Positions 15,397-24,580 of a DNA stretch of 64,000 bases are shown one piece after another. Numbering within the stretch: the first letter of the stretch is position 1; each line of letters opens with the position of its first letter. The translations under genes and the position numbers were made by a program. The DNA lies in contig NZ_JAFQSO010000017.1 of the NCBI RefSeq assembly GCF_017409525.1, positions 1 to 64,000 on the forward strand, given 5' to 3'. Under the pieces are notes generated by a model. That model was not told the origin of the DNA, ran no database searches, and saw only the letters and a program-made list of their open reading frames with translations. Source of the stretch: Methanobrevibacter sp. GTDB lineage: Archaea; Methanobacteriota; Methanobacteria; Methanobacteriales; Methanobacteriaceae.

Positions 15397-18351
15397 ATGA
15401 ACATTGATGAAATCATTAACGGAGCTAAAACAGCATTCATTAATCAGAATGCCGACTCCAGCATCGATTTCAGACCTAAATTATTGTACAACGATTCCTC
15501 AACCAAGGTTGTCAATTCCATTTTGGACGAGCTTCACGGATGCGACGAGTTCATCATCTCATCGGCATTCATCACGATGAGCGGACTGATGCACCTCTTA
15601 GAAGAGTTCAAGCTTTTGGAAGCAAACAACATTAAGGGAAAGATTCTCACAACCGATTACCTATACTTTACACAACCCAAGGCATTAAGAAAGCTTCAGG
15701 AGTTTTCAAACATCGAGGTCAAACTCTACAGCCAGGAAAAGGAAGGATTCCACACCAAGGGATACATTTTCAGAAAGGACGACACATACAAGGCAATCGT
15801 CGGAAGTTCCAATCTGACATCCTATGCATTGACTGTCAACAAGGAATGGAACGTGGAGTTCTCATCACTTGAGGAGGGGGAGATGCTTAAAAGCATCAAG
15901 CATGAATTTTACAGTCTATGGAATCAGGCAGATCCTTTGGAGGATGTGCTTCCTGCATATGAAAAGATTTATGAGGACAACAAGAACTTCAGAGACCTCA
16001 GGAACATCACTGAGGAGCTGAAGGAGAAAAACATCAAGGATTTGACTCCAAACATCATGCAGGAGGATTTCCTAAACAACCTGAGAAACCTCATCAAGCA
16101 GGGCGAGTCAAGAGCCATTCTGGTATCTGCTACAGGAACAGGAAAGACCTATGCTTCCGCTTTCGCTGTAAAAGATTTCAGGCCTAAAAGATTCCTGTTT
16201 CTGGTTCACCGAGAACAGATTGCAAAGCAATCGATAGAAGCCTACAAGAACGTTTTCAAGGACCATGAAAACTTTGGCCTGGTTTCAGGCAATTCCAAGG
16301 ATTTCAAGAAAAACTACATCTTTGCAACGATTCAGACCATGTCCAAGGATGACGTCTACACAAGATATTCAAAGGACCATTTTGACTATATCGTCATCGA
16401 TGAGGTCCACAAGGCAGGGGCATTGAGCTATCAAAAGATTTTCCAGTACTTCGAGCCGAAGTTCTATTTGGGAATGACCGCTTCACCGGAGCGTACCGAC
16501 GGCTTTAACATCTATGACCTGTTCGACAACAACATTGCCCATGAAATCCGGCTGCAGGAAGCCTTGGAAGAGGATTTGCTCTGTCCGTTCCATTACTTTG
16601 GAATCACGGACGTTGAGTTTGAGGACAACACGATAGATGACGATTTCACAGATTTCAACCTTCTGGCCTCAGATAAGAGAGTTGACTATCTGATTGAAAA
16701 ATCGGAATTCTACAGCTATTCGGGAGAGAGAAGAAAGGCATTGGTGTTCTGTTCAAGAAAAAGGGAAGCCGAATTGCTATCAAAAGAATTCAATAGGCGT
16801 GGCTATGCATCAGTTGTGCTTACAGGTGAGGACTCACAGGAAAAGAGACTTGATGCAATCGACAGGCTCACAAACGATGATAATCCAAATAAGATAGAGT
16901 TCATTTTCACTGTCGACATCTTCAACGAGGGTGTTGACATTCCCGAAATCAATCAGGTGTTGCTCGTCAGACCAACCGAATCCCCAATCATTTTCATCCA
17001 GCAGCTGGGAAGGGGATTGAGGAAATTCAAGAACAAGGAGTATGTTGTGATTTTGGATTTCATTGGAAACTACAGGAACAACTTCATGATTCCGATTGCC
17101 CTTTCAGGCGACAGGTCATATGACAAGGACAGAATCAGAAAGTATCTGATGCAGGGAAACAAGATCATCCCCGGAGCATCTTCAATCAATTTCGATGAGA
17201 TTTCCAAAAGGCGCATATATGAGTCAATCAACAATTCATCATTTTCGAAGGTTGCCCTCTTTAAGGAAAAGTACAATCAATTAAAATACAAGCTAGGACG
17301 CATCCCTTATCTTCATGACTTTGCAACCAACGCAGAGTTCAACCCTGAAATCATACTGAATCACAATAATTTCACGACATACCATGACTTTCTCGATTAT
17401 GTAGACGATGACTATAAATCCGCATTAAGTGAAGAGGAACTTTCAACGTTGAGATTCATTTCCAAAAAACTGGTCAAGGGAATAAGGCCTCATGAGCTGG
17501 TGATATTGAGTTGCCTTAAATACAACAAGTGTTTCACTGTCAATCAGGTTGAAGATTACCTGTCCAAAAGATACGGCCTTGAAAATCAGTTTGATGCAGT
17601 CAAAAGCGCGATAAATGTTTTGAGCATGAACTTCTACAGAAAGGAAACAAGTGATGACTATCAGGCAAACACGATACAGTTCATAACCGATGAGGACTTA
17701 GACATTGAGAACCTCTTTTTCGATTTCGATAAGGATGTTTATAAAAACCTTAAAGACAACAAGGATTATAGGTTTGAAGCTTCTGATTTATTCAGGCAGT
17801 GCATGGCAAATCCCACTTATCTAAATCACTTCGAGGACGCCGTAAAATATGGATTTTTCAAATACGAAAATGTCTATATGGATGAAAAGCCGTTCAGATT
17901 GTATGAAAAGTACTCAAGGGAGGACGTTTTAAGGCTCATGAATTGGGAAAGGTTCATGAATGGCCAAAACATCGGCGGATACAAAATCAAGTACGGCACA
18001 TGCCCTATTTTTGTAACCTACAACAAGGCGGAGGACATATCCGAAACAATCAATTACGAGGATCATTTCATCTCAAAGGACACTTTCAACTGGATGAGCA
18101 GGAACAACAGAAAAACCTCCTCGCCCGAACTGGAGCCCTTGATTAATTACAATGGTGTTGATACTGAACTATTCATCCAGAAAAGCAACGATGAGGGAAT
18201 TGAGTTTTACTACATTGGAAAATTGACACCAATTTCATACAAGCAGGTGTACAGAAACATCAATGGCAAGGACCAGCCCATCGTCAATTTCAAATTCAAA
18301 ATCCAAACCGAAGTCAAGGACGAGCTATACAGCTATTTCACCAACGATTGA
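15397..18351 (+). CDS. PLD nuclease - SF2 helicase - DUF3427 protein
   Basis: The 984-aa protein has three parts. Residues about 20-190 are a phospholipase-D-type nuclease domain with HTKGYIF (His119, Lys121) and GSSN. Residues about 225-590 are a superfamily 2 helicase, with Walker A SATGTGKT (Lys250), DEVH (335-338), TASPERTDG and motif VI QQLGRGLRK (Arg539). The rest, to 984, matches DUF3427. This architecture is known from defence islands and is thought to unwind and cut nucleic acid. It ends a co-directional block that starts with McrBC. Its codons (AAG, TTC, ATC) are more GC-rich than those of mcrBC. Confidence 0.85.
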   Translation: MNIDEIINGAKTAFINQNADSSIDFRPKLLYNDSSTKVVNSILDELHGCDEFIISSAFITMSGLMHLLEEFKLLEANNIKGKILTTDYLYFTQPKALRKLQEFSNIEVKLYSQEKEGFHTKGYIFRKDDTYKAIVGSSNLTSYALTVNKEWNVEFSSLEEGEMLKSIKHEFYSLWNQADPLEDVLPAYEKIYEDNKNFRDLRNITEELKEKNIKDLTPNIMQEDFLNNLRNLIKQGESRAILVSATGTGKTYASAFAVKDFRPKRFLFLVHREQIAKQSIEAYKNVFKDHENFGLVSGNSKDFKKNYIFATIQTMSKDDVYTRYSKDHFDYIVIDEVHKAGALSYQKIFQYFEPKFYLGMTASPERTDGFNIYDLFDNNIAHEIRLQEALEEDLLCPFHYFGITDVEFEDNTIDDDFTDFNLLASDKRVDYLIEKSEFYSYSGERRKALVFCSRKREAELLSKEFNRRGYASVVLTGEDSQEKRLDAIDRLTNDDNPNKIEFIFTVDIFNEGVDIPEINQVLLVRPTESPIIFIQQLGRGLRKFKNKEYVVILDFIGNYRNNFMIPIALSGDRSYDKDRIRKYLMQGNKIIPGASSINFDEISKRRIYESINNSSFSKVALFKEKYNQLKYKLGRIPYLHDFATNAEFNPEIILNHNNFTTYHDFLDYVDDDYKSALSEEELSTLRFISKKLVKGIRPHELVILSCLKYNKCFTVNQVEDYLSKRYGLENQFDAVKSAINVLSMNFYRKETSDDYQANTIQFITDEDLDIENLFFDFDKDVYKNLKDNKDYRFEASDLFRQCMANPTYLNHFEDAVKYGFFKYENVYMDEKPFRLYEKYSREDVLRLMNWERFMNGQNIGGYKIKYGTCPIFVTYNKAEDISETINYEDHFISKDTFNWMSRNNRKTSSPELEPLINYNGVDTELFIQKSNDEGIEFYYIGKLTPISYKQVYRNINGKDQPIVNFKFKIQTEVKDELYSYFTND

Positions 18352-18509
18352 GTTGACCTCACAAAATCACCTAATCCAAGTTGAACAGTTGCCATATTAT
18401 GCCTTTTAATCTAAACAAACCCCTAATTTTTTAAATACACTAAAATATATAACCTATGCACGAAATATATTACAATAACGTACAGATTAAACTTTTTAGG
18501 TGTTTTAAA

Positions 18510-21113
18510 ATGAATTTAAAAAGGATTTTTTTAATAGGCATTTTCATTTTGATTCTAACGGTAGGAGCCGTAAGCGCAAGTGATGAAAATGCCACTCATG
18601 AATTAACGATTGAGGACTCTCACGACCTTCAAACGACGGATGAGGGTCCGCAAGCAAACAGTGAAGGAAACGTTGAGGTTGTAGCTCCCAAGGAATTGTA
18701 TTATAACAGCAGCAACCAATTCGATTTCAAGATAAAAAGCGGCTCAGGAGATTTCTGGCTCTACATTTATGTGGACAATGTCTCAAAAACATGGACTAAT
18801 GTAGACAACCGTTCTGAAGACTTTGTGGCCTCATTATATCTTCCGATTGAAGAGCCTGGAGAATATAAGGTCGATGTAATATTGTCAAATGATGTGGGCA
18901 CCCAAACCCTGAAGTCATTGAATTACACGGTCAAGTATTTTGACATAATGGTCACTCCCCTCTTCACAATCGGCCAGAGCGACTACAGGGAACTTGATGT
19001 CCTCACACCCGAAGGCGCAAGCGGAACCCTTGAATTTACAATGAACGGCAAGACACAAAAGCGTACAGTGGATCCGGATTACAACTACCTTTCTTTTCAT
19101 GCCAATAACCCAGTTTGCGGATTGAACAATGCCACATTGAAGTTCACAGCAGACTCAAAAAGCATATACAAAAGCCAGACATTCGTTAAGGAGTTCATAG
19201 TGTTGCCTACAATCACCTGCGACTGGAGGGCGAAATATTCATCTGAAATCGGCGCTTTTCACATATACGCTCCTGGAGTGACAGGAATATTCAACATCAC
19301 AGTCGACGGCAGCCATTTCAAGACAGTTGAAGTGAAAGACCAAGCGACAGTCTCCGCATCAGGATTGTCATTGGGCACTCACTCCTATGTCGCCGAGTTC
19401 ATAAACGATGAGTTTTCCACAAGCGAAAGAGGAGAAATCGAAATTGTCCCGAATGTCAATGTTTCAAGCTTTTTAAGGCAGGGCGAGGACAACTACATGA
19501 CAGTGACCCTTCCGGATGATGCAAACGGAAATCTTTTAGTGATACTTAACAGAAAGGAGATTTACAGAAGCGCTAATGCAAAGGGATTCATCAAGATTCC
19601 TTTAGCTGACCTCATAAAGTCAAACAGAATCGATGTAAACTACACCGACGGCTCAATTGCATATGATGACTTTTTCCGTGCCACATGCACCAAGAATTCC
19701 CCGGACTGGAACATGGAACTCAAGATAGAAAGCCTGATTACCACCGACAAATCTTTAAGTTTATATGCCGATAGCAATCAATTCATCGTGAACAGGCCCG
19801 ATGACTATGACGGGGTGATAACAGTATTTGTCGATGGTAAGGAAGTCTTCTCATATCTCAATGATGATTTCATCGGATATGACTGCTATGACGGCAGGAA
19901 TTATGGGAATGTGGCATACTATTACTATAAATTTGACATTAGCGAGCTTAAGATAGGCAAGCATACGCTGACCGCTGTGGCCGACGGAAGCGAATACTAC
20001 AAGCCGACCAACGCAACGGTCACATTCACCCTAACCAACCTGTTTCCTATTTTCCCTAAATCCGATAGGATAGTGTATGAGGGTGCAGTGTGGGACATTT
20101 ACATGCCTGACGATAGTACAGGCACAATTAAGTTCTACCTTGACGGCAAGTACGTATCCACTAAAAAGAAGGGCGATTCAGATTTCTTCACCTTGCCTAA
20201 AGACACAAAATTCGGTGAGCACACTTTGAAATTCGTCTACTCAGGCGACAAGAAGTATCCGAAAGAGACAATCACCAAGAAGGTCAACTACACATATGAG
20301 ATATATCCAAGATACAGGAACTGGGTTTTCTTCAATGGCGAGGAATTGATTGAGGGAAACAAGAACATATTGGCATTTAATTGTCCTTCAGACTTCAAGG
20401 GAACAGTAACTCTGACAATAGCCAATCAGAAATTCTCCAAAAAGGCCAATAAAGGGGAGGTCTCATTTGACCTGTCCAAGTTCAAGGCAGGAAACTACAC
20501 CCTCAAGGTGGAAACTCAAGGAAGCGGAAAATTCACCAAGCAGTCATTCTACATGTACGACTTTGAGATAATGTCCAAAATCGTCAACATCAAGGCCGAC
20601 GCTTCAAGCGTATACTATGACGGATACTATACCGTTAAGGTTACATATGTCAACGGAAGCGTTGCAAAAAACGTTCCGGTTGAGGCTTTCTTTGATGGAA
20701 CTGACTATGGATACGACTACTCTGATGAAACAGACAGCAACGGCGTTGTCAAATTCAAGATGACCGAAAAGCCTGATAAGTATGAGGTGACCATCACCTG
20801 CAAATACTCAAAGGTCATAAAGACGGTTACAGTAAAGAATATCGTAACTCTTCCTGTAGTCAAGGTCAAACGCTCAGCCAAAAGCCTGGCATTGACCGCC
20901 ACCATAAAGCAAGGCAATACCCCTCTTTCAAACAGGCAAGTGACCTTCAAGTTCAACGGAAAGACATACAAGGCAAAGACCAACTCAAAAGGCGTTGCCA
21001 AAGTCACAATTCCAAAATCCGTGCTAAGCAAACTCAAGGCAGGCAAGAAGGTAACCTATCAGGCAACCTACAAGAAAGACACGGTTAAAAGGACTGTAAG
21101 CGTTTTGAAATAG
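18510..21113 (+). CDS. Large secreted adhesin-like protein with repeated Ig-like domains
   Basis: ATG 18510 follows TAGGTGTTTTAAA and gives 867 aa with a signal peptide (MNLKRIFLIGIFILILTVG, cleavage near VSAS). Several beta-rich domains of about 90-100 residues repeat (patterns GTLEFTMNGK, GTIKFYLDGKYVS, GTVTLTIANQKF). A domain with TVKVTYVNGSVAKNVPVEAFFDG follows, then the Lys-rich C-terminal domain VTFKFNGKTYKAKTNSKGVA, the same kind as in the protein at 649-3834. No catalytic motif is seen. It is probably a cell-surface adhesin. Confidence 0.8.
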   Translation: MNLKRIFLIGIFILILTVGAVSASDENATHELTIEDSHDLQTTDEGPQANSEGNVEVVAPKELYYNSSNQFDFKIKSGSGDFWLYIYVDNVSKTWTNVDNRSEDFVASLYLPIEEPGEYKVDVILSNDVGTQTLKSLNYTVKYFDIMVTPLFTIGQSDYRELDVLTPEGASGTLEFTMNGKTQKRTVDPDYNYLSFHANNPVCGLNNATLKFTADSKSIYKSQTFVKEFIVLPTITCDWRAKYSSEIGAFHIYAPGVTGIFNITVDGSHFKTVEVKDQATVSASGLSLGTHSYVAEFINDEFSTSERGEIEIVPNVNVSSFLRQGEDNYMTVTLPDDANGNLLVILNRKEIYRSANAKGFIKIPLADLIKSNRIDVNYTDGSIAYDDFFRATCTKNSPDWNMELKIESLITTDKSLSLYADSNQFIVNRPDDYDGVITVFVDGKEVFSYLNDDFIGYDCYDGRNYGNVAYYYYKFDISELKIGKHTLTAVADGSEYYKPTNATVTFTLTNLFPIFPKSDRIVYEGAVWDIYMPDDSTGTIKFYLDGKYVSTKKKGDSDFFTLPKDTKFGEHTLKFVYSGDKKYPKETITKKVNYTYEIYPRYRNWVFFNGEELIEGNKNILAFNCPSDFKGTVTLTIANQKFSKKANKGEVSFDLSKFKAGNYTLKVETQGSGKFTKQSFYMYDFEIMSKIVNIKADASSVYYDGYYTVKVTYVNGSVAKNVPVEAFFDGTDYGYDYSDETDSNGVVKFKMTEKPDKYEVTITCKYSKVIKTVTVKNIVTLPVVKVKRSAKSLALTATIKQGNTPLSNRQVTFKFNGKTYKAKTNSKGVAKVTIPKSVLSKLKAGKKVTYQATYKKDTVKRTVSVLK

Positions 21114-21130
21114 GATTCTAATTCCTATTT
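21108..21130 (+). terminator. Terminator hairpin containing the stop codon of the adhesin gene
   Basis: AAATAGGA (21108-21115) pairs with TCCTATTT (21123-21130); TAG (21111-21113) is in the first arm and a long T run follows. Confidence 0.75.
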
Positions 21131-21271
21131 TTTTTCTTTTTTTTTTAAATAGATTTGACCTTGCAAATTTGTTTTTTAGTTTAAAAATAAGGTTTGATTA
21201 GCTTTAAGTTTAATCTGACTAAATAAAAAATAGCTTCAATACAATATTCGTTAAAAAGAAATAAAAAAAGT

Positions 21272-21291
21272 GAAAGATATGATTATCTTTC
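21272..21291 (-). terminator. Terminator hairpin containing the cyclophilin stop codon
   Basis: GAAAGATA (21272-21279), loop TGAT, TATCTTTC (21284-21291). On the minus strand the stop TAA is at the loop edge and CACTTTTTTTATTTC follows. Confidence 0.75.
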
Positions 21292-21714
21292 TTCAATGGT
21301 CACCTTGTTCATGACGTCGCCTTGCTGGATGGCATCAACAACGTCCTGGCCCTTTATGACCTGACCGAATACGGTGTGGACTCCGTCCAAGTGTGGCTGT
21401 GGGCAGTGTGTGATGAAAAATTGGCTTCCGCCGGTGTCTTTTCCTGCGTGTGCCATTGATAATGCGCCTGTGCCGTGCTTGTGTGGGTTTCCTTCGGTTT
21501 CACATTTGATTGTGTAGCCAGGTCCGCCGGTACCGTTTCCGTAAGGGCATCCCCCTTGAATCACGAAGTTAGGGATAACCCTGTGGAAGGTCAATCCGTC
21601 ATAGAATCCTTCGTTGATTAGCTTTTCAAAGTTGGCTACGGTTCCTGGAGCCTCATTTGGGAACAGTTCAAGTTCGATGTTCCCCTTGTCAGTTTCGATT
21701 GTTGCGACTTTCAT
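21283..21714 (-). CDS. Peptidyl-prolyl cis-trans isomerase, cyclophilin type
   Basis: The 143-aa product is a minimal single-domain cyclophilin without a signal peptide, so it is cytoplasmic. Family motifs are [13 protein letters not shown] (with the active Arg), [18 protein letters not shown] and [14 protein letters not shown]. It speeds proline isomerisation during protein folding. It is a single gene with its own terminator, next to but not obviously linked with the ABC exporter. Confidence 0.95.
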   Translation of the reverse strand: MKVATIETDKGNIELELFPNEAPGTVANFEKLINEGFYDGLTFHRVIPNFVIQGGCPYGNGTGGPGYTIKCETEGNPHKHGTGALSMAHAGKDTGGSQFFITHCPQPHLDGVHTVFGQVIKGQDVVDAIQQGDVMNKVTIEER

Positions 21715-21770
21715 TTTATCACCTTATCTTAGATTTGTCATCAATTGTTAAATAGTTTTTTGAATTATCA

Positions 21771-22442
21771 TTAATTCTGTTTGTCTTCAATTATCTGCCC
21801 GTCCTTTATCATGATTGTCCTTTCGGCAAGTTTTGCAACATCGTTGTCGTGTGTGACGATTATCAAGGTCACGTTGTACTCTTCGTGCATGTTCTTGAGG
21901 ATGTCAAGGACCATCTGGCCTGTCTGTGAGTCAAGTGAACCTGTCGGTTCGTCGGCAAGGATGATTGACGGGTTGTTCACAAGCGCCCTTGCGATGGCCA
22001 CCCTTTGGCGCTGGCCTCCGGACAGCTTGTTCGGCTTGGTGTCCTTTTTGTCCAAAAGCCCAACAGCCTCTATATATTTCAGGGCCCTTTCTTTCTTTTC
22101 CTTTTCAGGCAGCTTGGTTGCAATGAGAGGTATCTCCACGTTCTCCTCAACTGTCAGGTTCGGAAGCAGGTTGTGGAGCTGGAAGATGAATCCGATCTTG
22201 TCACGCCTGAAATCGCTCAGGTCCTTTTCCTGTGCGAGGTTGATGCCGTCAATGACGATTTCACCGGCATCGGGACTGTCAAGCGCCCCCAGCATGTTCA
22301 GAAGTGTTGACTTTCCGGATCCTGAAGGCCCGATTATGGAGATGAAACTTCCTTTCTCGATTGTCAGATTAAGACGGTTAAGTGCAGTCACCTGGCCGTC
22401 ATCGTATTGTTTTATAACGTTTTTTAAGCTAATGAATTCCAT
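21771..22442 (-). CDS. ABC transporter ATP-binding protein, MacB/LolD type
   Basis: ATG 22442 is chosen because AGGTG stands upstream of it; an in-frame GTG at 22451 overlaps that site. In the 223-aa product, Walker A is GPSGSGKS, the signature is LSGGQRQRVAIARAL, Walker B is IILADEPTGSLD, and the switch His lies in IIVTHD. These are typical of the ATPase that partners with FtsX-like permeases. It is paired with the permease gene, which ends just upstream of this start. Confidence 0.93.
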   Translation of the reverse strand: MEFISLKNVIKQYDDGQVTALNRLNLTIEKGSFISIIGPSGSGKSTLLNMLGALDSPDAGEIVIDGINLAQEKDLSDFRRDKIGFIFQLHNLLPNLTVEENVEIPLIATKLPEKEKKERALKYIEAVGLLDKKDTKPNKLSGGQRQRVAIARALVNNPSIILADEPTGSLDSQTGQMVLDILKNMHEEYNVTLIIVTHDNDVAKLAERTIMIKDGQIIEDKQN

Positions 22443-22451
22443 AATCAACAC

Positions 22452-23558
22452 CTATTCATATCTCAATGCCTCTGTTGGGGCAAGCTTTGATGCCTTGTAG
22501 GCAGGGTATATTCCTCCGATGAGTCCGACGATGATTGTGATTCCGAATGCCAGGATGAATGTGCTAGGATGGAATCCCAGTGAGAAGGTTTCGCTTCCGA
22601 GTATGAGCACTCCCACTTCACAAATCAGTATTCCAAACAGCGAACCGAGAATTCCGGCCAGTGTTGTCAATACAAGGGTCTCTCCCATAATCATCAGAAG
22701 AATCCTTCTAGGTTTCCAGCCGATTGACTTCAAAACTCCAATCTCTTTTGTTCTCTCAAATACTGTCATCACCATTGTATTCACGATTCCGATGGCTCCG
22801 ACAAGTATTGCCAGTCCGGACACTGCAAGGGAGGCTGTATCGAGAATGCCGACTATCTGATCTGTCATTTCGGACATGTCTTCGCTTGTCAATGTGGAAA
22901 TGTCATTGAATTTGTCCTTGATGTTCTCGGCGATTACGCTGTCGTTTTCCCCTTCTCCGGTTTTCACAAGAACGGTGGAAACTCCGTCGGTTCCGGTGAA
23001 TTCCTGCATTGTATCGAGAGGGATGTAGACCCCATCGTCAGTGAACAGGTTTCCAGTTTCATAGATTCCGGTAATCTTGAATTCAGTGTTGTGGATGGTA
23101 ATTGTATCCCCGATGCTCACGTTGTTCAGTGTCACATATTGGGCACCTACAATCGCTTCGTTGGCACCGTTTTCAAATGCAGATCCGTTGATTTTGGTTA
23201 TTCCTACAAGAGCCAGCTTGTCACTGTCGATACCTGTAACGGAATTCATTGAACTGAATCCTCCGTCACCGTCCGACGGGCTGCTCATTTCTGAATATGT
23301 CAGCTCTCCTGCAACGTCAATGACGCCGCTCATGTTTTTCAGCTCATCCATCGTTGCGGCCTTAATCATTCCTCCGCTTCCTCCAACGGTTGTTGAATTG
23401 GTCACGGTTATTTCCGCTTCACCTTCATTAAGCGTGGTTTGAACTGAATCCTGCATTCCTGCAGTGATGAGACCCAATGCAACGATTGTTGCAATGCCTA
23501 TTCCTATTCCAATAATGGACAGGGCGCTACGGGTCTTGTTCCTAAATGGATTTTTCAA
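22452..23558 (-). CDS. ABC transporter permease, MacB/FtsX type
   Basis: The permease has an N-terminal membrane helix (TRSALSIIGIGIGIATIVAL), a large external MacB-PCD-like domain and three C-terminal helices with the FtsX motif (AIGIVNTMVMTVFERTKEIGVL and GIYPAYKASKLAPTEALRYE). From TTG 23558 it is 368 aa. No ribosome binding site precedes this TTG. The frame is open further up, and a perfect GGAG (23588-23591) stands 8 bases before an ATT at 23579, which would add IKFITLI before LKNPFRNK and match the usual start of the family. The true start may therefore be an unusual ATT. It probably exports a lipid-linked or peptide substrate. Confidence 0.88.
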   Translation of the reverse strand: MKNPFRNKTRSALSIIGIGIGIATIVALGLITAGMQDSVQTTLNEGEAEITVTNSTTVGGSGGMIKAATMDELKNMSGVIDVAGELTYSEMSSPSDGDGGFSSMNSVTGIDSDKLALVGITKINGSAFENGANEAIVGAQYVTLNNVSIGDTITIHNTEFKITGIYETGNLFTDDGVYIPLDTMQEFTGTDGVSTVLVKTGEGENDSVIAENIKDKFNDISTLTSEDMSEMTDQIVGILDTASLAVSGLAILVGAIGIVNTMVMTVFERTKEIGVLKSIGWKPRRILLMIMGETLVLTTLAGILGSLFGILICEVGVLILGSETFSLGFHPSTFILAFGITIIVGLIGGIYPAYKASKLAPTEALRYE

Positions 23559-23981
23559 AATTAATGTAATGAATTTAATCTTAACAACTCCGTTAAAAAA
23601 ATAATTGATTTCTATATCAATAGATATGCTTGAATTTAAATTAAATATCTTTCCATTAAAAAAAGGCTTTTAATGCCTATATTGTGAGTTTCACCTCACA
23701 ATACTTATCACTTAGACATTAGATTAAATCCCTGATTGAGCAAATATGGTCCATAATGATGACCTATTGAATTAATAATGGATATAAGAAGAAATACACA
23801 AGTTTTAACCCATTGTTGAGCTATTATTCGAAACTAAACAATTATATACTTATAAATTTATATATAGTAAATGTAATTTAATTACTCTGCCGTTCATTAT
23901 AAAATATAGTCATAATATTGAGGATACATACAATCTCATTGAATAACGGCTTTTTCAGCATGAAAAGAGAGGTAATTTAAA
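23559..23981. promoter_or_regulatory. Intergenic region with a perfect 9-bp inverted repeat
   Basis: TATTGTGAG (23680-23688), loop TTTCAC, CTCACAATA (23695-23703) forms a perfect inverted repeat about 100 bases upstream of the ABC permease. No T run follows on either side, so an operator is more likely than a terminator. The plus-strand gene at 23982 has a TATA-like TTATATATAG stretch about 100 bases upstream. Beyond this and the 19-bp repeat listed separately I see nothing. Confidence 0.5.
23815..23833 (+). repeat. 19-bp direct repeat, copy 1
   Basis: GTTGAGCTATTATTCGAAA recurs exactly at 25264-25282. The two copies flank the pair of small secreted genes (23982-25126). Confidence 0.8.
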
Positions 23982-24482
23982 ATGAAAAAAACTATAGTGA
24001 TTTCTTCTTTGATAATTTTAGGAGTATTGTTTATCGGCAGCTCTATGGCTGTTGAACTAAACGGAAACAGTGTAGGTGTTGGGGGAGTTGATTTCAACAT
24101 TCCCGACGGTTTTGAAGCAAATGGCAGTTCAATAGTGAACTATGAACAGGAGTCCGAACAGATTGGTGCTGGACAGTATGTAACTGCTGAAAGCAGTTAT
24201 GTTTCATTTTATGAAAAAGGTTTTTTCGGTCCCGGTGAAGGTGAAATCAACCTCCATGTCATTGCATTTGACAGTGAAAAGGATGCCAAAGCCCGTTTAA
24301 ACTATTATAATGAAAATGGGAGGATTGGTGAGCCAAAAAACATGACTGTTAATGGAATAGAAGGATTTGAAGGCGGCGGGGCTGGCATGTATTCATTTTA
24401 CTATCAGGATGGAAATCGCCTGATATTCGTCCAGGTAAATGAGGATAATTCGGATTTGATTCCTGATATTGTTATTAACTGA
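23982..24482 (+). CDS. Small secreted protein, family not recognised
   Basis: The 166-aa product has a signal peptide (MKKTIVISSLIILGVLFIG, cleavage near SMAV). The mature part begins ELNGNSVGVGGVDFNIPDGF and is rich in beta-type alternation. It resembles small archaeal proteins in which a short hydrophobic leader precedes a domain with FNIPDGFEANGSS, a pattern I know only from hypothetical methanogen proteins. GAGAGGTAATTTAAA upstream is a good ribosome binding site. It is followed by another secreted gene with a very similar leader. Confidence 0.7.
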   Translation: MKKTIVISSLIILGVLFIGSSMAVELNGNSVGVGGVDFNIPDGFEANGSSIVNYEQESEQIGAGQYVTAESSYVSFYEKGFFGPGEGEINLHVIAFDSEKDAKARLNYYNENGRIGEPKNMTVNGIEGFEGGGAGMYSFYYQDGNRLIFVQVNEDNSDLIPDIVIN

Positions 24483-24580
24483 TTTCGACAAATTTCATTA
24501 AATATTAACCAATAAAAACGGAGAAATTTATATATGCACATTTAAGCATAACTATAATTAACAAAAAAGAGGTAGTTTAA

